Numbered from the stretch's first letter, positions 35,444-44,970 are shown. The stretch is 64,000 bases of DNA from Arthrobacter sp. 24S4-2 (GCF_005280255.1 NZ_CP040018.1:4588001-4652000); one strand, 5' to 3'. Notes: generated from the letters alone by a model not told the origin. Program-made: numbers and translations.

Positions 35444-36355
35444 CTACCGCTCCCTCTGCGGCTCTCCCGCGACGGTCTTTGCGGCCTCGACTTCGAGCAT
35501 CAGCTGGCCCTCTTCCTGGACCAGCTTCGGCTGGTACACGTGGGGTTTGCGCTTGTAGCTCAGGTAGGCGATGCAGCCGTTGGCGGCCGCCATTTTTTCG
35601 AACATGATCTCGGAGCCGGGGACAAGGAGTTGGCCAAGTTTCAGGCCAACGGTGTTTTCCTGGCCCACTTCGTCACCAAGCGCAGTGGTGTCACGCTCCT
35701 GGATGACCCTGCTGGCGCAGACCCAGCGGCCCCACACTCCCTTGCTTTCCAGCAGGGTGGGCTGCTGGTTTACAGGCACCGTGGCGGCAAAGTAGCGGGT
35801 GTTGAAACGGCGGTGGGCGAAGTCGGGGCTCAGCCAGTTGACCAGCGGCTTGAGCAGGTCCGTCCGGACGGAGAGCCCCCGTTTGGCCAGGACATCCGTG
35901 AAGGACTTTTCCTGCCCGGCAACAGCTATCCGGGCGCGCATCCATTCCACCGTGGAAGTGGCTTCCACGGTGGTGGACAGGTCCGGGCCGGCAAGGAGCA
36001 CGCCGGTTTCCTCGAAGAGTTCGCGGATGGCACCGACGATGTGGCGGCGCGCCAGCCCGACGTCGTTCGTTCCCATCTGTTCCGCCCAATGCTGCGGCGA
36101 GGGGCCAAGCCAGCCGACGGCGTCGTCGTCGGACGCCTCCAGCGAGCCGCCGGGAAAGGCGAGGACACCGAGCGGGGAAGTACCCGGGCGGTAGCCCAGC
36201 CAGGTTTCCAGACCTGTGGGCGAGTCCCGCAGCAGGACTACGGAGGAGGCGAGGCGTGCGGCGCGGGGCGTCCGCTCGCCGTGATCAAGCCAGCTTTGTG
36301 CTGCCCCCTCGAGATCGGGAGGCAGCACAAACAGGCGACGGGCTAATTGGGGCAA
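35444..36355 (-). CDS. NUDIX hydrolase
   Basis: 303 aa. The NUDIX signature is spread by an insertion: LAFPGGSLEASDDD, then after about 30 residues GAIRELFEETGVLLAGPDLS. This split pattern fits the NUDT19/RNA-U8-like subgroup, whose members often act on CoA esters. The N-terminal segment ARLASSVVLLRDSPTGLETW is the first strand of the fold. It follows the RidA gene by 17 nt on the same strand. Substrate unknown. Confidence 0.82.
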   Translation of the reverse strand: MPQLARRLFVLPPDLEGAAQSWLDHGERTPRAARLASSVVLLRDSPTGLETWLGYRPGTSPLGVLAFPGGSLEASDDDAVGWLGPSPQHWAEQMGTNDVGLARRHIVGAIRELFEETGVLLAGPDLSTTVEATSTVEWMRARIAVAGQEKSFTDVLAKRGLSVRTDLLKPLVNWLSPDFAHRRFNTRYFAATVPVNQQPTLLESKGVWGRWVCASRVIQERDTTALGDEVGQENTVGLKLGQLLVPGSEIMFEKMAAANGCIAYLSYKRKPHVYQPKLVQEEGQLMLEVEAAKTVAGEPQRER

Positions 36356-36372
36356 GGGAAGTGACCGGCCTT

Positions 36373-36942
36373 CTAGCTAAATTCGGCGATCAGTTCGACC
36401 TCGACCGGCGAGTCCAGCGGCAGGACCGACACGCCGACGGCGGAACGGGCGTGCTGGCCGGCGTCGCCGAGGACCTTGCCCAGGAGTTCCGAGGCACCGT
36501 TGATGACACCCGGCTGGCCGGTGAAGGACGGATCGCTGGAGACAAATCCCACAACCTTGACGATCCGGGTGATCCGGTCGAGGTCGCCGATGACGCTCTT
36601 GACCGCTGCGAGTGCGTTGACAGCGCAGACGGCGGCAAACCGCTTGGCGTCTTCAGGAGACACAGTGGGCTCATCCGCATGGCCTTCGGTTCCGGTGGAC
36701 ACCTTGCCCGTAGCTTCGAGTTTGCCGTTAATAAAGGGCAGCTGGCCGGAGGTGTAAACGTGGTTCCCGGAGATGACTGCCGGGACGTACGCGGCCACGG
36801 GTGCAGCTACCTCGGGCAGGGCCAGTCCCAGCTCGGCCAGCCGCTGTTCGACGGCGGATGCCGGGGCTCCGTTTTCCGGGCTGGTGGCCTGATTTTCGGC
36901 GTAGGCCGGGGATTCCGGCGCCGTGCCTGCAGTGCTTGTCAT
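36373..36942 (-). CDS. RidA/YjgF-family protein
   Basis: 189 aa, longer than the usual 130 because of an N-terminal extension of about 40 residues rich in Ala, Pro and Ser. The RidA core runs from VEQRLAELGLALPEVAAPVA to EVELIAEFS and includes HVYTSGQLPFING. The typical arginine region reads AKRFAAVCAVNALAAVKSVI and lacks the canonical RNCLAN arginine, suggesting a non-deaminase subgroup. ATG 36942 is 2 nt after the stop of the DUF4177 gene, so it is coupled. Confidence 0.82.
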   Translation of the reverse strand: MTSTAGTAPESPAYAENQATSPENGAPASAVEQRLAELGLALPEVAAPVAAYVPAVISGNHVYTSGQLPFINGKLEATGKVSTGTEGHADEPTVSPEDAKRFAAVCAVNALAAVKSVIGDLDRITRIVKVVGFVSSDPSFTGQPGVINGASELLGKVLGDAGQHARSAVGVSVLPLDSPVEVELIAEFS

Positions 36943-36944
36943 AA

Positions 36945-37100
36945 CTACTGCTTCTCCCTCTTAAGGTAGGCAACGAGGCCGTTGCCGTCAGGTCCGGTGA
37001 CGACCTGGACGAGCTCCCAGCCGTCCTCTCCCCACTGGTCCAGGATCTGCTTCGTGGCGTGAATAATGAGCGGAATCGTGGCGTACTCCCATTTGGTCAT
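36945..37100 (-). CDS. DUF4177 small protein
   Basis: 51 aa, read from the sequence: starts MTKWEYATIPLIIHATKQIL, contains QWGEDGWELVQVV and ends YLKREKQ. The WEY and GWELV blocks are diagnostic of DUF4177. Function unknown. It sits divergently from the penicillin-binding protein gene (37-nt gap) and directly ahead of ridA and the NUDIX gene, an arrangement common in Arthrobacter relatives. Confidence 0.85.
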   Translation of the reverse strand: MTKWEYATIPLIIHATKQILDQWGEDGWELVQVVTGPDGNGLVAYLKREKQ

Positions 37101-37137
37101 GACCTAAAGACTAGTCCTTGCCGGTAAAGTGGAAAAC

Positions 37138-39401
37138 ATGGCGACTGGTAAGAACCCTTTATTCGACACGGCCACCACCCTCGGAAAGATCCTTGCTTTC
37201 CTTGGCGTGAGCGCGATTTGTGGTGTCCTGGTGGCAGGCCTCCTGGTCCCTGCGGCGGCTGTTTCCGGCAGCACGGCCAGCGGTTCCATCGAATTCTTCG
37301 ACACCCTCCCGGCAGAGCTGCAGGTGGACCCGCCCAGCCAGTCCACCAAGATCCTTGCCTCTGACGGCAGCCTGATCGCCAACCTCTACGCGGAAAACCG
37401 CACCCGCGTTTCACTGGACCAGATGTCGCCATACATCAAGGACGCCGTGATCGCCATCGAGGACAGCCGCTTCTATGATCACGGCGGCGTGGACACCACG
37501 GGCATCATGCGCGCTTTGGTCAGCACCGCACGCGGCAACAAGCAGGGTGCATCCACCATCACCCAGCAGTATGTGAACAACGTCATAAACTCGTCCCTCG
37601 AGGCCGAAGGCAAGAACGAGGACGTCAAGCTCAACGGTGTCAACAAGGGCGTCGGGGACAAACTCCGGGAAATGAAGCTGGCCATCGCCCTGGAGAAGAA
37701 GTTCACCAAGGAGCAGATCCTCGAGGGCTACCTCAACATCGTGTTCTTCAACCGGGACGCCTACGGCATTGAAGCCGCGTCCAAGCTGTTCTTCAGCACG
37801 TCCGCGAAGGACCTCACCCTCCCGCAGGCTGCCCTGCTTGCCGGTGTGGTTAATAGCCCAACTTTCTACGACCCCACCACCAACCCGGACAACGCGAAGA
37901 ACCGCCGGGACCTGGTGCTTAAGGCCATGTACACGCAGGGCAAGATCAAGCAGGCCGAGTATGACGCCGCGGTGGCCACGCCGGTGGAAACGAAGGTGAC
38001 CCCTGCCCGCCAGGGCTGCGCCTATGCTGCCACCGCCCCGTATTTCTGTGACTACGTCCTGCACCTGCTGCTGAACAACCCGGCCTACGGCGCCGATGCC
38101 ACGGAACGCGAGCGGAAGATCTTCCGCGGCGGCCTGACCATCACCACCACCCTTGACCCGAAGGCACAGACCGCGGCGCAGGGCCAGGTGGACGCGTCCG
38201 CCGGCGCCAACCCGGACAAGTGGGGCGCGGCGCTGGTGTCCGTCCAGCCGAACACGGGCAAGATCGTCTCGATGGCGCAGAACACCGTGTGGCTTCCCTC
38301 CGAGGGAAAGTTCCAAGCTGAGCAGAACTTCAACGTGGACTCCAAGGACGCCAACGGGAACGACCTCAATGGCCTCGGCGGATTCCAACCCGGTTCCACT
38401 ATGAAGCCGTTCACGTTCGCCGAATGGCTCAACGAAGGCAAGTCCATGAGCACCCAGCTGAACGGTGCTGTGCGGCGCTATCCGCAGAACTTCCCGTGGA
38501 AGAACACCTGCCCAGCACAGACCGTCGGCTGGTACGACGCCTCCAATGGCACTAAGGATCTGCAGAACGCGGAAGACGGCTACTACAAGTACATGTCCGT
38601 CCTGGACGGCCTGGCCAACTCGATCAACACCATGACATTCGCTTCCGCGTCCCAGGTTGACCTGTGCGGGATCCAGAAGATCGTGGACGCCGTTGGCATC
38701 CACGGCGGCCTGCCCAACGCCGAATCACCAAACCCCCAGGTGCCGATGACGACGCTGGGTAACCTGATTGGTTCCACCCAAACGGCGCCGCTGACTATGG
38801 CCAGCGCATTCGCCACATTCGCCAACGACGGCAAGTACTGCGAGCCGATCGCCATCGCCTCCGTGACGGACCAGACCGGCGCCCAGCTCCCGGCGCAGGC
38901 AACGAGCTGCCGGGACGCAGTCAAGCCTGAGGTGGCCAGGGGCGTCGCCTATGCGATGCAGGAAGTTCTGAACCGCGGCTCGGGGTCACTGATCCAGCCC
39001 CGCATCTCTACCAAGACGAACTTCCCCATCGCCGCCAAGACTGGCACCAACGACTCCAACGGCTCCACCTGGGTTGTGGGGTACACCACCGGCCTGGCCA
39101 CCGCCACCTGGTTCGGGGATGCCTTGGGGACCAGGGCCGAGCCGGGCAGAACGTCACCGTTAACGGCAAGTTCTACAAGGGCATCGACGGCTACATGATT
39201 GCCGGCCCCCAGTTCTCCAACTACATGGCGCAAATAGCTCCGGCATACGGCACTAACCCGTTCCCGGCCCCTCCGACGAGCATGATCAGCGGGGCGCCCA
39301 CCCGCCAGACCACGCCGTCCACGCAGAGTTCCTCGCCTGCGCCGGCACCTTCCACGCCCGCTCCGGAGCCCACCAAGAGCAACGGCAAGGGCAACGGGTA
39401 G
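37138..39401 (+). CDS. Class A penicillin-binding protein, frameshifted near 39126-39129
   Basis: Bifunctional peptidoglycan synthase. Start ATG 37138; residues about 12-42 form the membrane anchor. The glycosyltransferase domain shows IEDSRFYDHGGVDTTGI with the catalytic Glu, then GASTITQQYVNNV. The transpeptidase domain shows FQPGSTMKPF (SxxK), LANSINTM (SxN) and AAKTGTND (KTG). The frame breaks after WFGDALG. Restoring a fifth G at 39126-39129 reads DQGRAGQNVTVNGKFYKGID and continues to 39401, with a Pro/Ser/Thr-rich C-terminal tail, about 754 aa in all. All active-site motifs precede the break, so even the truncated form might work. Confidence 0.9.
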
Positions 39402-39406
39402 CGCCG

Positions 39407-40350
39407 ATGGCTGACGCACGGTCCCTGGCAAGCCGCGCCCGTAGCATCGGGCGCGGCTTTGCCGTAACTGCGGCGGCCGGCGCCGCCGCAGGACTGGCAA
39501 CGGCGGGGTACGGTCTGTGGGAAAAGAACCAGTTCGTCCTGCGTGAGGAATCCCTGCCCATCCTTCCCCGGGTTTTGGTCCGATCCGGATCCTTCACCTG
39601 AGCGACATCCACTTTGTCCCAGGGCAGCACCGGAAGGCGCAGTGGCTGTCCTCGCTGGCCGAACTGGAACCGGACCTGGTGGTGAACACCGGGGACAACC
39701 TCAGCCACGTCAAAGCCATTGACCCGCTGCTGCAGGCGCTGGCCCCGCTGCTGGAATTTCCGGGAGTGTTCGTGCCCGGTTCAAACGACTACTTCGCGCC
39801 CACCATCAAGAATCCGGCGTCCTACCTTCTGGGTCCTTCAACAGCCCAGAAGAAGCCCGTGGAGCTCGACTGGCCCCGGCTGCGCTCCTACTTTGGAATG
39901 TCCGGCTGGGTTGACCTGACCAACCGCAACCAGTCCGTGGCCCTGAACGGGCTGCGCTTTGATTTCTCCGGCGTGGACGATCCGCACCTGGGCCTGGAGA
40001 GGTACGCCGGTTGGCCCCGCGGGACGAAGGGCCAGGACACCACGCCGCACCTGCGGGTGGCAGTGATCCATGCCCCCTACCAGCGCGTGCTGGACCACTT
40101 CACAGAGGATGGCGCCGACCTCCTGCTGGCCGGCCACACCCACGGCGGCCAGATCTGCGTCCCCGGCTACGGCGCTCTGGTGGCCAACTGCGATATCCCC
40201 ACCTGGCGGGCCAAGGGCCTCAACAACTGGGAAAGCAACGGCAGCACGACGCCGGTCAACGTCTCCGGCGGGATCGGCACCTCCCGCTTTGCCCCGGTCC
40301 GCATCGCCTGCCGGCCCGAGGCCGTGCTGCTGACGTTGTCGGAACGCTAA
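39407..40350 (+). CDS. Metallophosphoesterase (YkuE-like), frameshifted near 39566-39576
   Basis: Five nt after the PBP stop. The first frame (39407-39601) gives an N-terminal membrane-associated helix (FAVTAAAGAAAGLATAGYGL) and ends soon after LPILP. The second frame supplies IRILHLSDIHFVPGQH, VNTGDNLSHV, GSNDYFAP, VAVIHAPYQRVLDHF and LLAGHTHGGQICVPG, the metal-binding motifs of calcineurin-like phosphoesterases (DxH, GDN, GSND, H, GHTH). One extra base in the short C, G or T runs at 39566-39576 joins them into about 314 aa. Probably extracytoplasmic and linked to envelope metabolism through its PBP neighbour. Confidence 0.88.
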
Positions 40351-40425
40351 CCCACCGGTGATCCGGCCGGGCCCTCGCCAGCCGGATTCGCTGGGCGAGC
40401 TTAGGGGCGGGGGGAGCGAGATCCG

Positions 40426-40445
40426 GGTTTCGACACGCTCAACCA
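40426..40445. repeat. REP-like dispersed repeat, copy 2
   Basis: GGTTTCGACACGCTCAACCA, 17/20 identical to the reverse complement of 35043-35062. It lies in the 253-bp gap ahead of the ABC exporter operon. Confidence 0.5.
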
Positions 40446-40603
40446 CCGGTGGGACCGGGCTCCCCCGCCCGCGCGGGTATTGCAAAACGCAATGACTGGG
40501 CAAGATCCGCGCGCCGGGCCGAAACCTGTGAAACGTGTCACTCGATGGCATAGGGTAGTTGCTAAAGGAAACTACATTCGCAGTTGAGCTTTAAGAAGCG
40601 GGC

Positions 40604-42421
40604 ATGGCCAAGCAGACTCCATTCTTCACGTCAATCAGCCGACTTTATCCCCATGTGAAGCCGATCATCCCCCGGCTTTTTATGGGACTCCTGTGCGCCC
40701 TGCTGGCCAGCGTCGTGGCCCTCGCCATCCCGCAGGTGCTGCGGGTGCTGATCAATGATTCACTCCAGCCGGGCGGCGCCACGGATGCGGTCTGGATCGC
40801 CTCGCTGGTCATTCTGGGCCTGGGCACCGCCGAAGCCGGACTGGTTGCCCTCCGCCGCCAGTTCGTCATCAACCCGGCTACCACCGTTGAAACGCGGATG
40901 CGGGTATCCCTCTACGGCCATCTCCAGGACCTCACGGTGTCCTTCCACGACCGCTGGGGCTCCGGGCAGCTGCTGTCGCGGGCCATGACGGACCTGAACT
41001 TCCTGCGGCGCTGGATGGCGTTCGGCGCCATCATGCTTGTGGTCACCACCCTGACCGTGGTGATCGGCGTCGTCGTGATGTTCTCCATGAGCTGGCAACT
41101 GGCCCTGATCTTCCTGGCGGCGGCCGTTCCGATCATGATCTACGGATTCCGGTTCCGGACGCGCTTCAGCAAGGTGGCGCGCCGGAGCCAGGACCAGGCC
41201 GGCGACCTGGCCACCACGGTGGAGGAATCGGTGCACGGTATCCGCGTGCTGAAGGCGTTCGGCCGCAGCCGCGAGGCCCTGGAAAACTTCAACGAGCAGG
41301 CCGAAGAGCTCCGGCAGACTGAGATCGCCAAGGCGAAGCACCTTGCCACCTTCAGCATGGTGGTCACCCTCCTCCCCGAACTGGCACTCGGCGCCGGCCT
41401 TGTGGCCGGGGTGATGCTGGCCGCGGACGGCCAGCTCAGCATCGGTTCGCTGGTGGCCTTCTTTGCGACGGCGGCCGTCATCGCCGCGCCGGTGGAGTTC
41501 TGCGGCATGCTGCTGGCCATGGCGCTGACCGCCAAAACGGCCATCGACCGGCATTTTGAGGTCATGGACGCAGCGAACACCATCACCAGCCCGGAGCAGC
41601 CCCGGCAGCCTGCCGAGGTCAGCGGGGCGCTCAGCTTCAACTCGGCCACGTTCGCGTTCGAGGACGCCCCGGACAAGCCGATCCTCAAGGACGTCAACCT
41701 CGCCATCCGGCCCGGCGAGACCATGGCCCTGGTGGGCATCACCGGCAGCGGCAAGAGCGCGATGCTCCAGCTGGTCCCCCGCCTCTACGACGTCACCGAA
41801 GGGTCCGTCACCATCGACGGTGTGGACCTGCGTGACTTCTCCGTCGAGGAACTGCGCACCGTGGTGGCGGTGGCCTTCGAAGACACCACCCTGTTCTCCA
41901 ATTCCGTACGTGACAACGTCCTCCTCGGTGCCCGTGAACGGAGCGAGGAGGCGCTGGAAGAGGCCCTCGAGGTTGCCCAGGCACAGTTTGCCTACTCCCT
42001 CCCCGAGGGCCTGGACACGCTGATCGGCGACGAAGGGCTGAGCCTCTCCGGCGGGCAGCGGCAGCGGATCGCCCTGGCGCGCGCCATCGCCGCGAAGCCC
42101 AAGGTGCTGGTGCTGGACGATCCCCTGTCTGCCCTGGACGTGAATACCGAGGAACTCGTGGAGGCCCGGCTCCGCGAAGTCCTGGCCGACACCACCACGC
42201 TGATCGTCGCCCACCGGCCGTCCACCGTGGCGCTGGCGGACCGGGTGGCGCTCCTCGAGGAGGGCCGGATTGCCGCCGTCGGGACCCATACGGAACTGCT
42301 GGAACACAACGATCACTACCGCTACGTGATCGCCAGCCTGTCAACCGAGCCCCGGGACCTGGATTCCGAACTGTCGGACCTCTCAGAATTAACGGACGAG
42401 TCCGAGGAGATTTCCCGATGA
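40604..42421 (+). CDS. ABC exporter half-transporter with degenerate catalytic site (subunit A)
   Basis: 605 aa: six membrane helices (about residues 20-330) fused to an ATPase domain. Walker A is GITGSGKSAML, the signature is LSLSGGQRQRIALARA, and Walker B reads VLVLDDPLSALD, so the catalytic glutamate is aspartate. Such a degenerate site is characteristic of one half of heterodimeric exporters. The stop overlaps the start of the second half-transporter (ATGA). Probable drug, lipid or peptide export; substrate not deducible. Confidence 0.9.
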   Translation: MAKQTPFFTSISRLYPHVKPIIPRLFMGLLCALLASVVALAIPQVLRVLINDSLQPGGATDAVWIASLVILGLGTAEAGLVALRRQFVINPATTVETRMRVSLYGHLQDLTVSFHDRWGSGQLLSRAMTDLNFLRRWMAFGAIMLVVTTLTVVIGVVVMFSMSWQLALIFLAAAVPIMIYGFRFRTRFSKVARRSQDQAGDLATTVEESVHGIRVLKAFGRSREALENFNEQAEELRQTEIAKAKHLATFSMVVTLLPELALGAGLVAGVMLAADGQLSIGSLVAFFATAAVIAAPVEFCGMLLAMALTAKTAIDRHFEVMDAANTITSPEQPRQPAEVSGALSFNSATFAFEDAPDKPILKDVNLAIRPGETMALVGITGSGKSAMLQLVPRLYDVTEGSVTIDGVDLRDFSVEELRTVVAVAFEDTTLFSNSVRDNVLLGARERSEEALEEALEVAQAQFAYSLPEGLDTLIGDEGLSLSGGQRQRIALARAIAAKPKVLVLDDPLSALDVNTEELVEARLREVLADTTTLIVAHRPSTVALADRVALLEEGRIAAVGTHTELLEHNDHYRYVIASLSTEPRDLDSELSDLSELTDESEEISR

Positions 42422-44250
42422 GCACCGCAACGTTCGGCACCGCCAACGAGGACAACGCCCACCTGAGCAAAAGCGAAAGCAAAACCGTACGACGCCGGTC
42501 GCTCGCCCTGCTGGGCTCCCTGATCCGGCCCGCCCGGCTGAGGTTTTGGCTGACCATAGCAATGGTGGTCCTTTCCCAGGCCGCCCGCGTGGCCGGACCG
42601 GCGCTGATCGCCTTCGGCATCGACCATGCTCTGCCGGCCCTCCGGGCCGGGGACAACGTGCCGCTGGTGCTCACCGGGGCCGCCTACCTGGCAGCGGCGG
42701 TGGCCACGGCCGGCCTCACGGCCCTGTACGTGACCTCCACCGCGAAGCTCAGCCAGGCGATGCTGCTGGACCTGCGGGTCCGCGTCTTCCGCCAAACCCA
42801 GCGGCTCAGCCTCGAGTTCCACGAGAAGTACACCTCCGGCCGCATCATCGCCCGCCAGACCTCGGACCTTGAGGCGCTCCGCGAACTGCTGGACTCCGGC
42901 GTCAGTTCGCTGGCCTCTGGGATGCTCTTTATGGTGTTCACTGCCGCCACCATCTTCGCCCTGGACTGGCGCAGCGGACTCCTCGTGCTGGCTGCCGGGG
43001 TCCCCATGTTCTTCTTGGCCCGCTGGTACCAGAAGCACTCGCAGATCGTCTTCCGCGAATCCCGGGTCGTCTCGGCACGGCTGATCGTGCACTTCGTGGA
43101 AACCATGACCGGCATCAGGGCCGTCAAGGCCTTCCGCAAGGAACGCGAAAACGCCGAGCGCTACGGCGAGCTGTCCGAGGACTACCGCAGGGTCACGGTC
43201 CGCTCCATCAACCTCAACGGCATCTTCCAGCCGGGCCTGGTGCTGATCGGCAACGTCTGCGTCGCGGTGGTGCTGCTCTTCGGCGGTTTCCGGGTCATGG
43301 GCGGGGAACTGGCCGTCGGCGTGCTGCTGGCCCTGATCCTGTCCACCAAACGCTTTTTCCAGCCCGTGGACCAGATGGCCATGTTCTACAACTCCTTCCA
43401 GAGCGCCCAGGCGGCCCTGGAAAAGGTCTCCGGCCTGCTGGAGGAGGTTCCCACCGTGCGGCCGCCCAGGAACCCCGTGGCGCTGCCTGAGGCGCTCGGC
43501 ACCGTCGACTTCCACGGGGTGGAGTTCAAGTACGGCGACGGGCCGGTCATCATACCGAAGCTGGACCTGCATATCCCGGCCGGGCAGACCGTGGCCCTGG
43601 TGGGCCAGACCGGCGCGGGCAAGTCCACGCTGGCCAAGCTGATCGCCCGCTTTTACGACGTCTCCGAGGGGTCTGTGACGCTCGACGGCGTGGACTTGCG
43701 CAGCCTCACCACTGCAGACCTGCGGCGGAACGTGGTGATGGTTACGCAGGAAGCCTTCCTGTTCAGCGGGTCCGTGGCGGACAACATTGCCCTGGGCCGT
43801 CCCGAGGCCTCCCGTGAGGAGATCGAGGAGGCAGCCCGTGCCGTTGGCGCCCACGAGTTCATCATGGAACTGCCCGATGGCTTCGACACGGACGTGAACA
43901 AACGCGGCGGGCGTGTTTCCGCCGGCCAGCGGCAGCTCATCAGCTTTGCCCGGGCTTTCCTGGCCCGCCCCGCCGTCCTGATCCTGGACGAGGCCACGTC
44001 CTCACTGGACATCCCTTCGGAACGCCTGGTCCAGCACGGGCTCGCGAGCCTCCTGCAGGGCGTAGCGGGGCACGACGCCGGGCGCACGGCACTGATCATC
44101 GCCCACCGGCTGTCCACGGTTGAGACAGCCGACCGTGTCCTGGTGGTCCATGACGGCCGCCTTGTGGAGGACGGCACGCCGGCGGAACTGATCGGCGGCG
44201 GCGGGCGGTTCGCTGAGCTGCACGGGGCTTGGAAGGACTCGCTCGTATAG
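42418..44250 (+). CDS. ABC exporter half-transporter with canonical Walker B (subunit B)
   Basis: 610 aa partner of the preceding gene. Six membrane helices, then Walker A GQTGAGKSTLAK, Walker B VLILDEATSSLD with the catalytic glutamate, and a non-canonical signature RVSAGQRQLISFARA (SAGQ instead of SGGQ). Because site composition is shared across the dimer, this subunit's Walker A/B pairs with the LSGGQ of subunit A to make the one fully active site. Confidence 0.9.
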   Translation: MSTATFGTANEDNAHLSKSESKTVRRRSLALLGSLIRPARLRFWLTIAMVVLSQAARVAGPALIAFGIDHALPALRAGDNVPLVLTGAAYLAAAVATAGLTALYVTSTAKLSQAMLLDLRVRVFRQTQRLSLEFHEKYTSGRIIARQTSDLEALRELLDSGVSSLASGMLFMVFTAATIFALDWRSGLLVLAAGVPMFFLARWYQKHSQIVFRESRVVSARLIVHFVETMTGIRAVKAFRKERENAERYGELSEDYRRVTVRSINLNGIFQPGLVLIGNVCVAVVLLFGGFRVMGGELAVGVLLALILSTKRFFQPVDQMAMFYNSFQSAQAALEKVSGLLEEVPTVRPPRNPVALPEALGTVDFHGVEFKYGDGPVIIPKLDLHIPAGQTVALVGQTGAGKSTLAKLIARFYDVSEGSVTLDGVDLRSLTTADLRRNVVMVTQEAFLFSGSVADNIALGRPEASREEIEEAARAVGAHEFIMELPDGFDTDVNKRGGRVSAGQRQLISFARAFLARPAVLILDEATSSLDIPSERLVQHGLASLLQGVAGHDAGRTALIIAHRLSTVETADRVLVVHDGRLVEDGTPAELIGGGGRFAELHGAWKDSLV

Positions 44251-44343
44251 ACCCCGCGGCACCGTCGGGACAGCCAACCGGACGCCGATTTCACATCCGG
44301 GGCAAGCATCCGCTATTCTTGTAAAGTTGCTTTTGCAGCGGAT

Positions 44344-44420
<77 letters not shown>

Positions 44421-44427
44421 AAAAGTA

Positions 44428-44463
44428 AGAGGGTCTTCCATTCGGAAGGCCCTCTTTGCTTTA
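44428..44463 (+). terminator. Rho-independent terminator after tRNA-Pro
   Basis: AGAGGGTCTTCC and GGAAGGCCCTCT form a 12-bp stem with one T-G wobble around ATTC, followed by TTGCTTT. Confidence 0.85.
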
Positions 44464-44532
44464 CCTCCGGCTGTTCCGAGAGGCCGGCGGGAGTCCAGAA
44501 GCCGTCGACGGGGTTTCCCTGTGTCCCTGGGC

Positions 44533-44571
44533 AAAAAAATAGCCCCGGGACATGGTTCGCACATGTCCCGG
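44533..44571 (-). terminator. Rho-independent terminator of the repeat-peptide gene
   Basis: On the minus strand CCGGGACATG and CATGTCCCGG form a perfect 10-bp stem followed by CTATTTTTTT (the A-run at 44533-44539 on the plus strand). It lies about 38 nt after the peptide stop and is the strongest classical terminator in the window. Confidence 0.88.
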
Positions 44572-44608
44572 AGCCGGTGTTTCCCTTGCGGGAAGTCGCA
44601 TCAGCCCT

Positions 44609-44839
44609 CTACATCGGGTCCGGCCAGTTACCGATGAAAGCCGGGAATGCCATGGGGTCCGGCCAGTTACCGATCGCCTGGGCGGCTTGCATGGGATCGG
44701 GCCAGTTGCCGATCGCAATAGTGCTTCCCAGTTGATCCGCCCAGTTGCCGACGGGCCCGGCAGACAACACTGCGGGGGCCGCGGCTGAAAACGCCAGTGC
44801 GCCTGCCAGAACGGCGGCGGCTGCGATCTTCTTCAACAT
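44609..44839 (-). CDS. Secreted small peptide with four GNWPDPM-type repeats, candidate signal-peptide precursor
   Basis: 76 aa. Start ATG 44839 with GAGGAAAC upstream. Residues 1-27 are a Sec-type signal peptide (MLKK, then an Ala-rich core, cleavage likely after VLSA). The mature 49 residues consist of four units at an exact 13-residue spacing: GNWADQL, GNWPDPM, GNWPDPM and GNWPDPM, each later copy preceded by Ile, the last forming the very C-terminus. The DNA copies start at 44612, 44651, 44690 and 44729 (39-nt period). It has a promoter and terminator of its own and is divergent from an HTH-TPR regulator, the layout of peptide-pheromone systems. Alternatives: secreted antimicrobial or surface-binding peptide. 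I recognise no family. Confidence 0.75.
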   Translation of the reverse strand: MLKKIAAAAVLAGALAFSAAAPAVLSAGPVGNWADQLGSTIAIGNWPDPMQAAQAIGNWPDPMAFPAFIGNWPDPM

Positions 44840-44890
44840 TAGGTTTCCTCAATACGAGTCGGATTCGTTACAAAGTCAGCACTGCCCTTG

Positions 44891-44951
44891 TTGACATACA
44901 TTGTAAAATGTTTTCCACAGAGACTGTCAAGCATTTGGTATAAAGACTGTC
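44891..44951. promoter_or_regulatory. Divergent promoter/operator region between the repeat peptide and the HTH-TPR regulator
   Basis: For the peptide (minus strand), -35 TTGACA (44930-44925) and -10 TACAAT (44905-44900) are 19 bp apart. ACATTGTAAAATGT (44898-44911, 5-bp arms) covers the -10. The octamer AGACTGTC occurs at 44921-44928, overlapping the -35, and again at 44944-44951, 23 bp apart, i.e. about two helical turns on the same face. For the regulator (plus strand), TATAAA at 44939-44944 may be a -10. These sites suit a repressor or activator acting on both genes. Confidence 0.55.
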
Positions 44952-44970
44952 CGGAATAAGGAGGAAACCC

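Noticed and set aside
44609..44839. Lanthipeptide or other RiPP precursor
   Set aside because: No modification enzyme is nearby, the peptide has a Sec signal peptide rather than a RiPP leader, and it lacks Cys and is poor in Ser/Thr.
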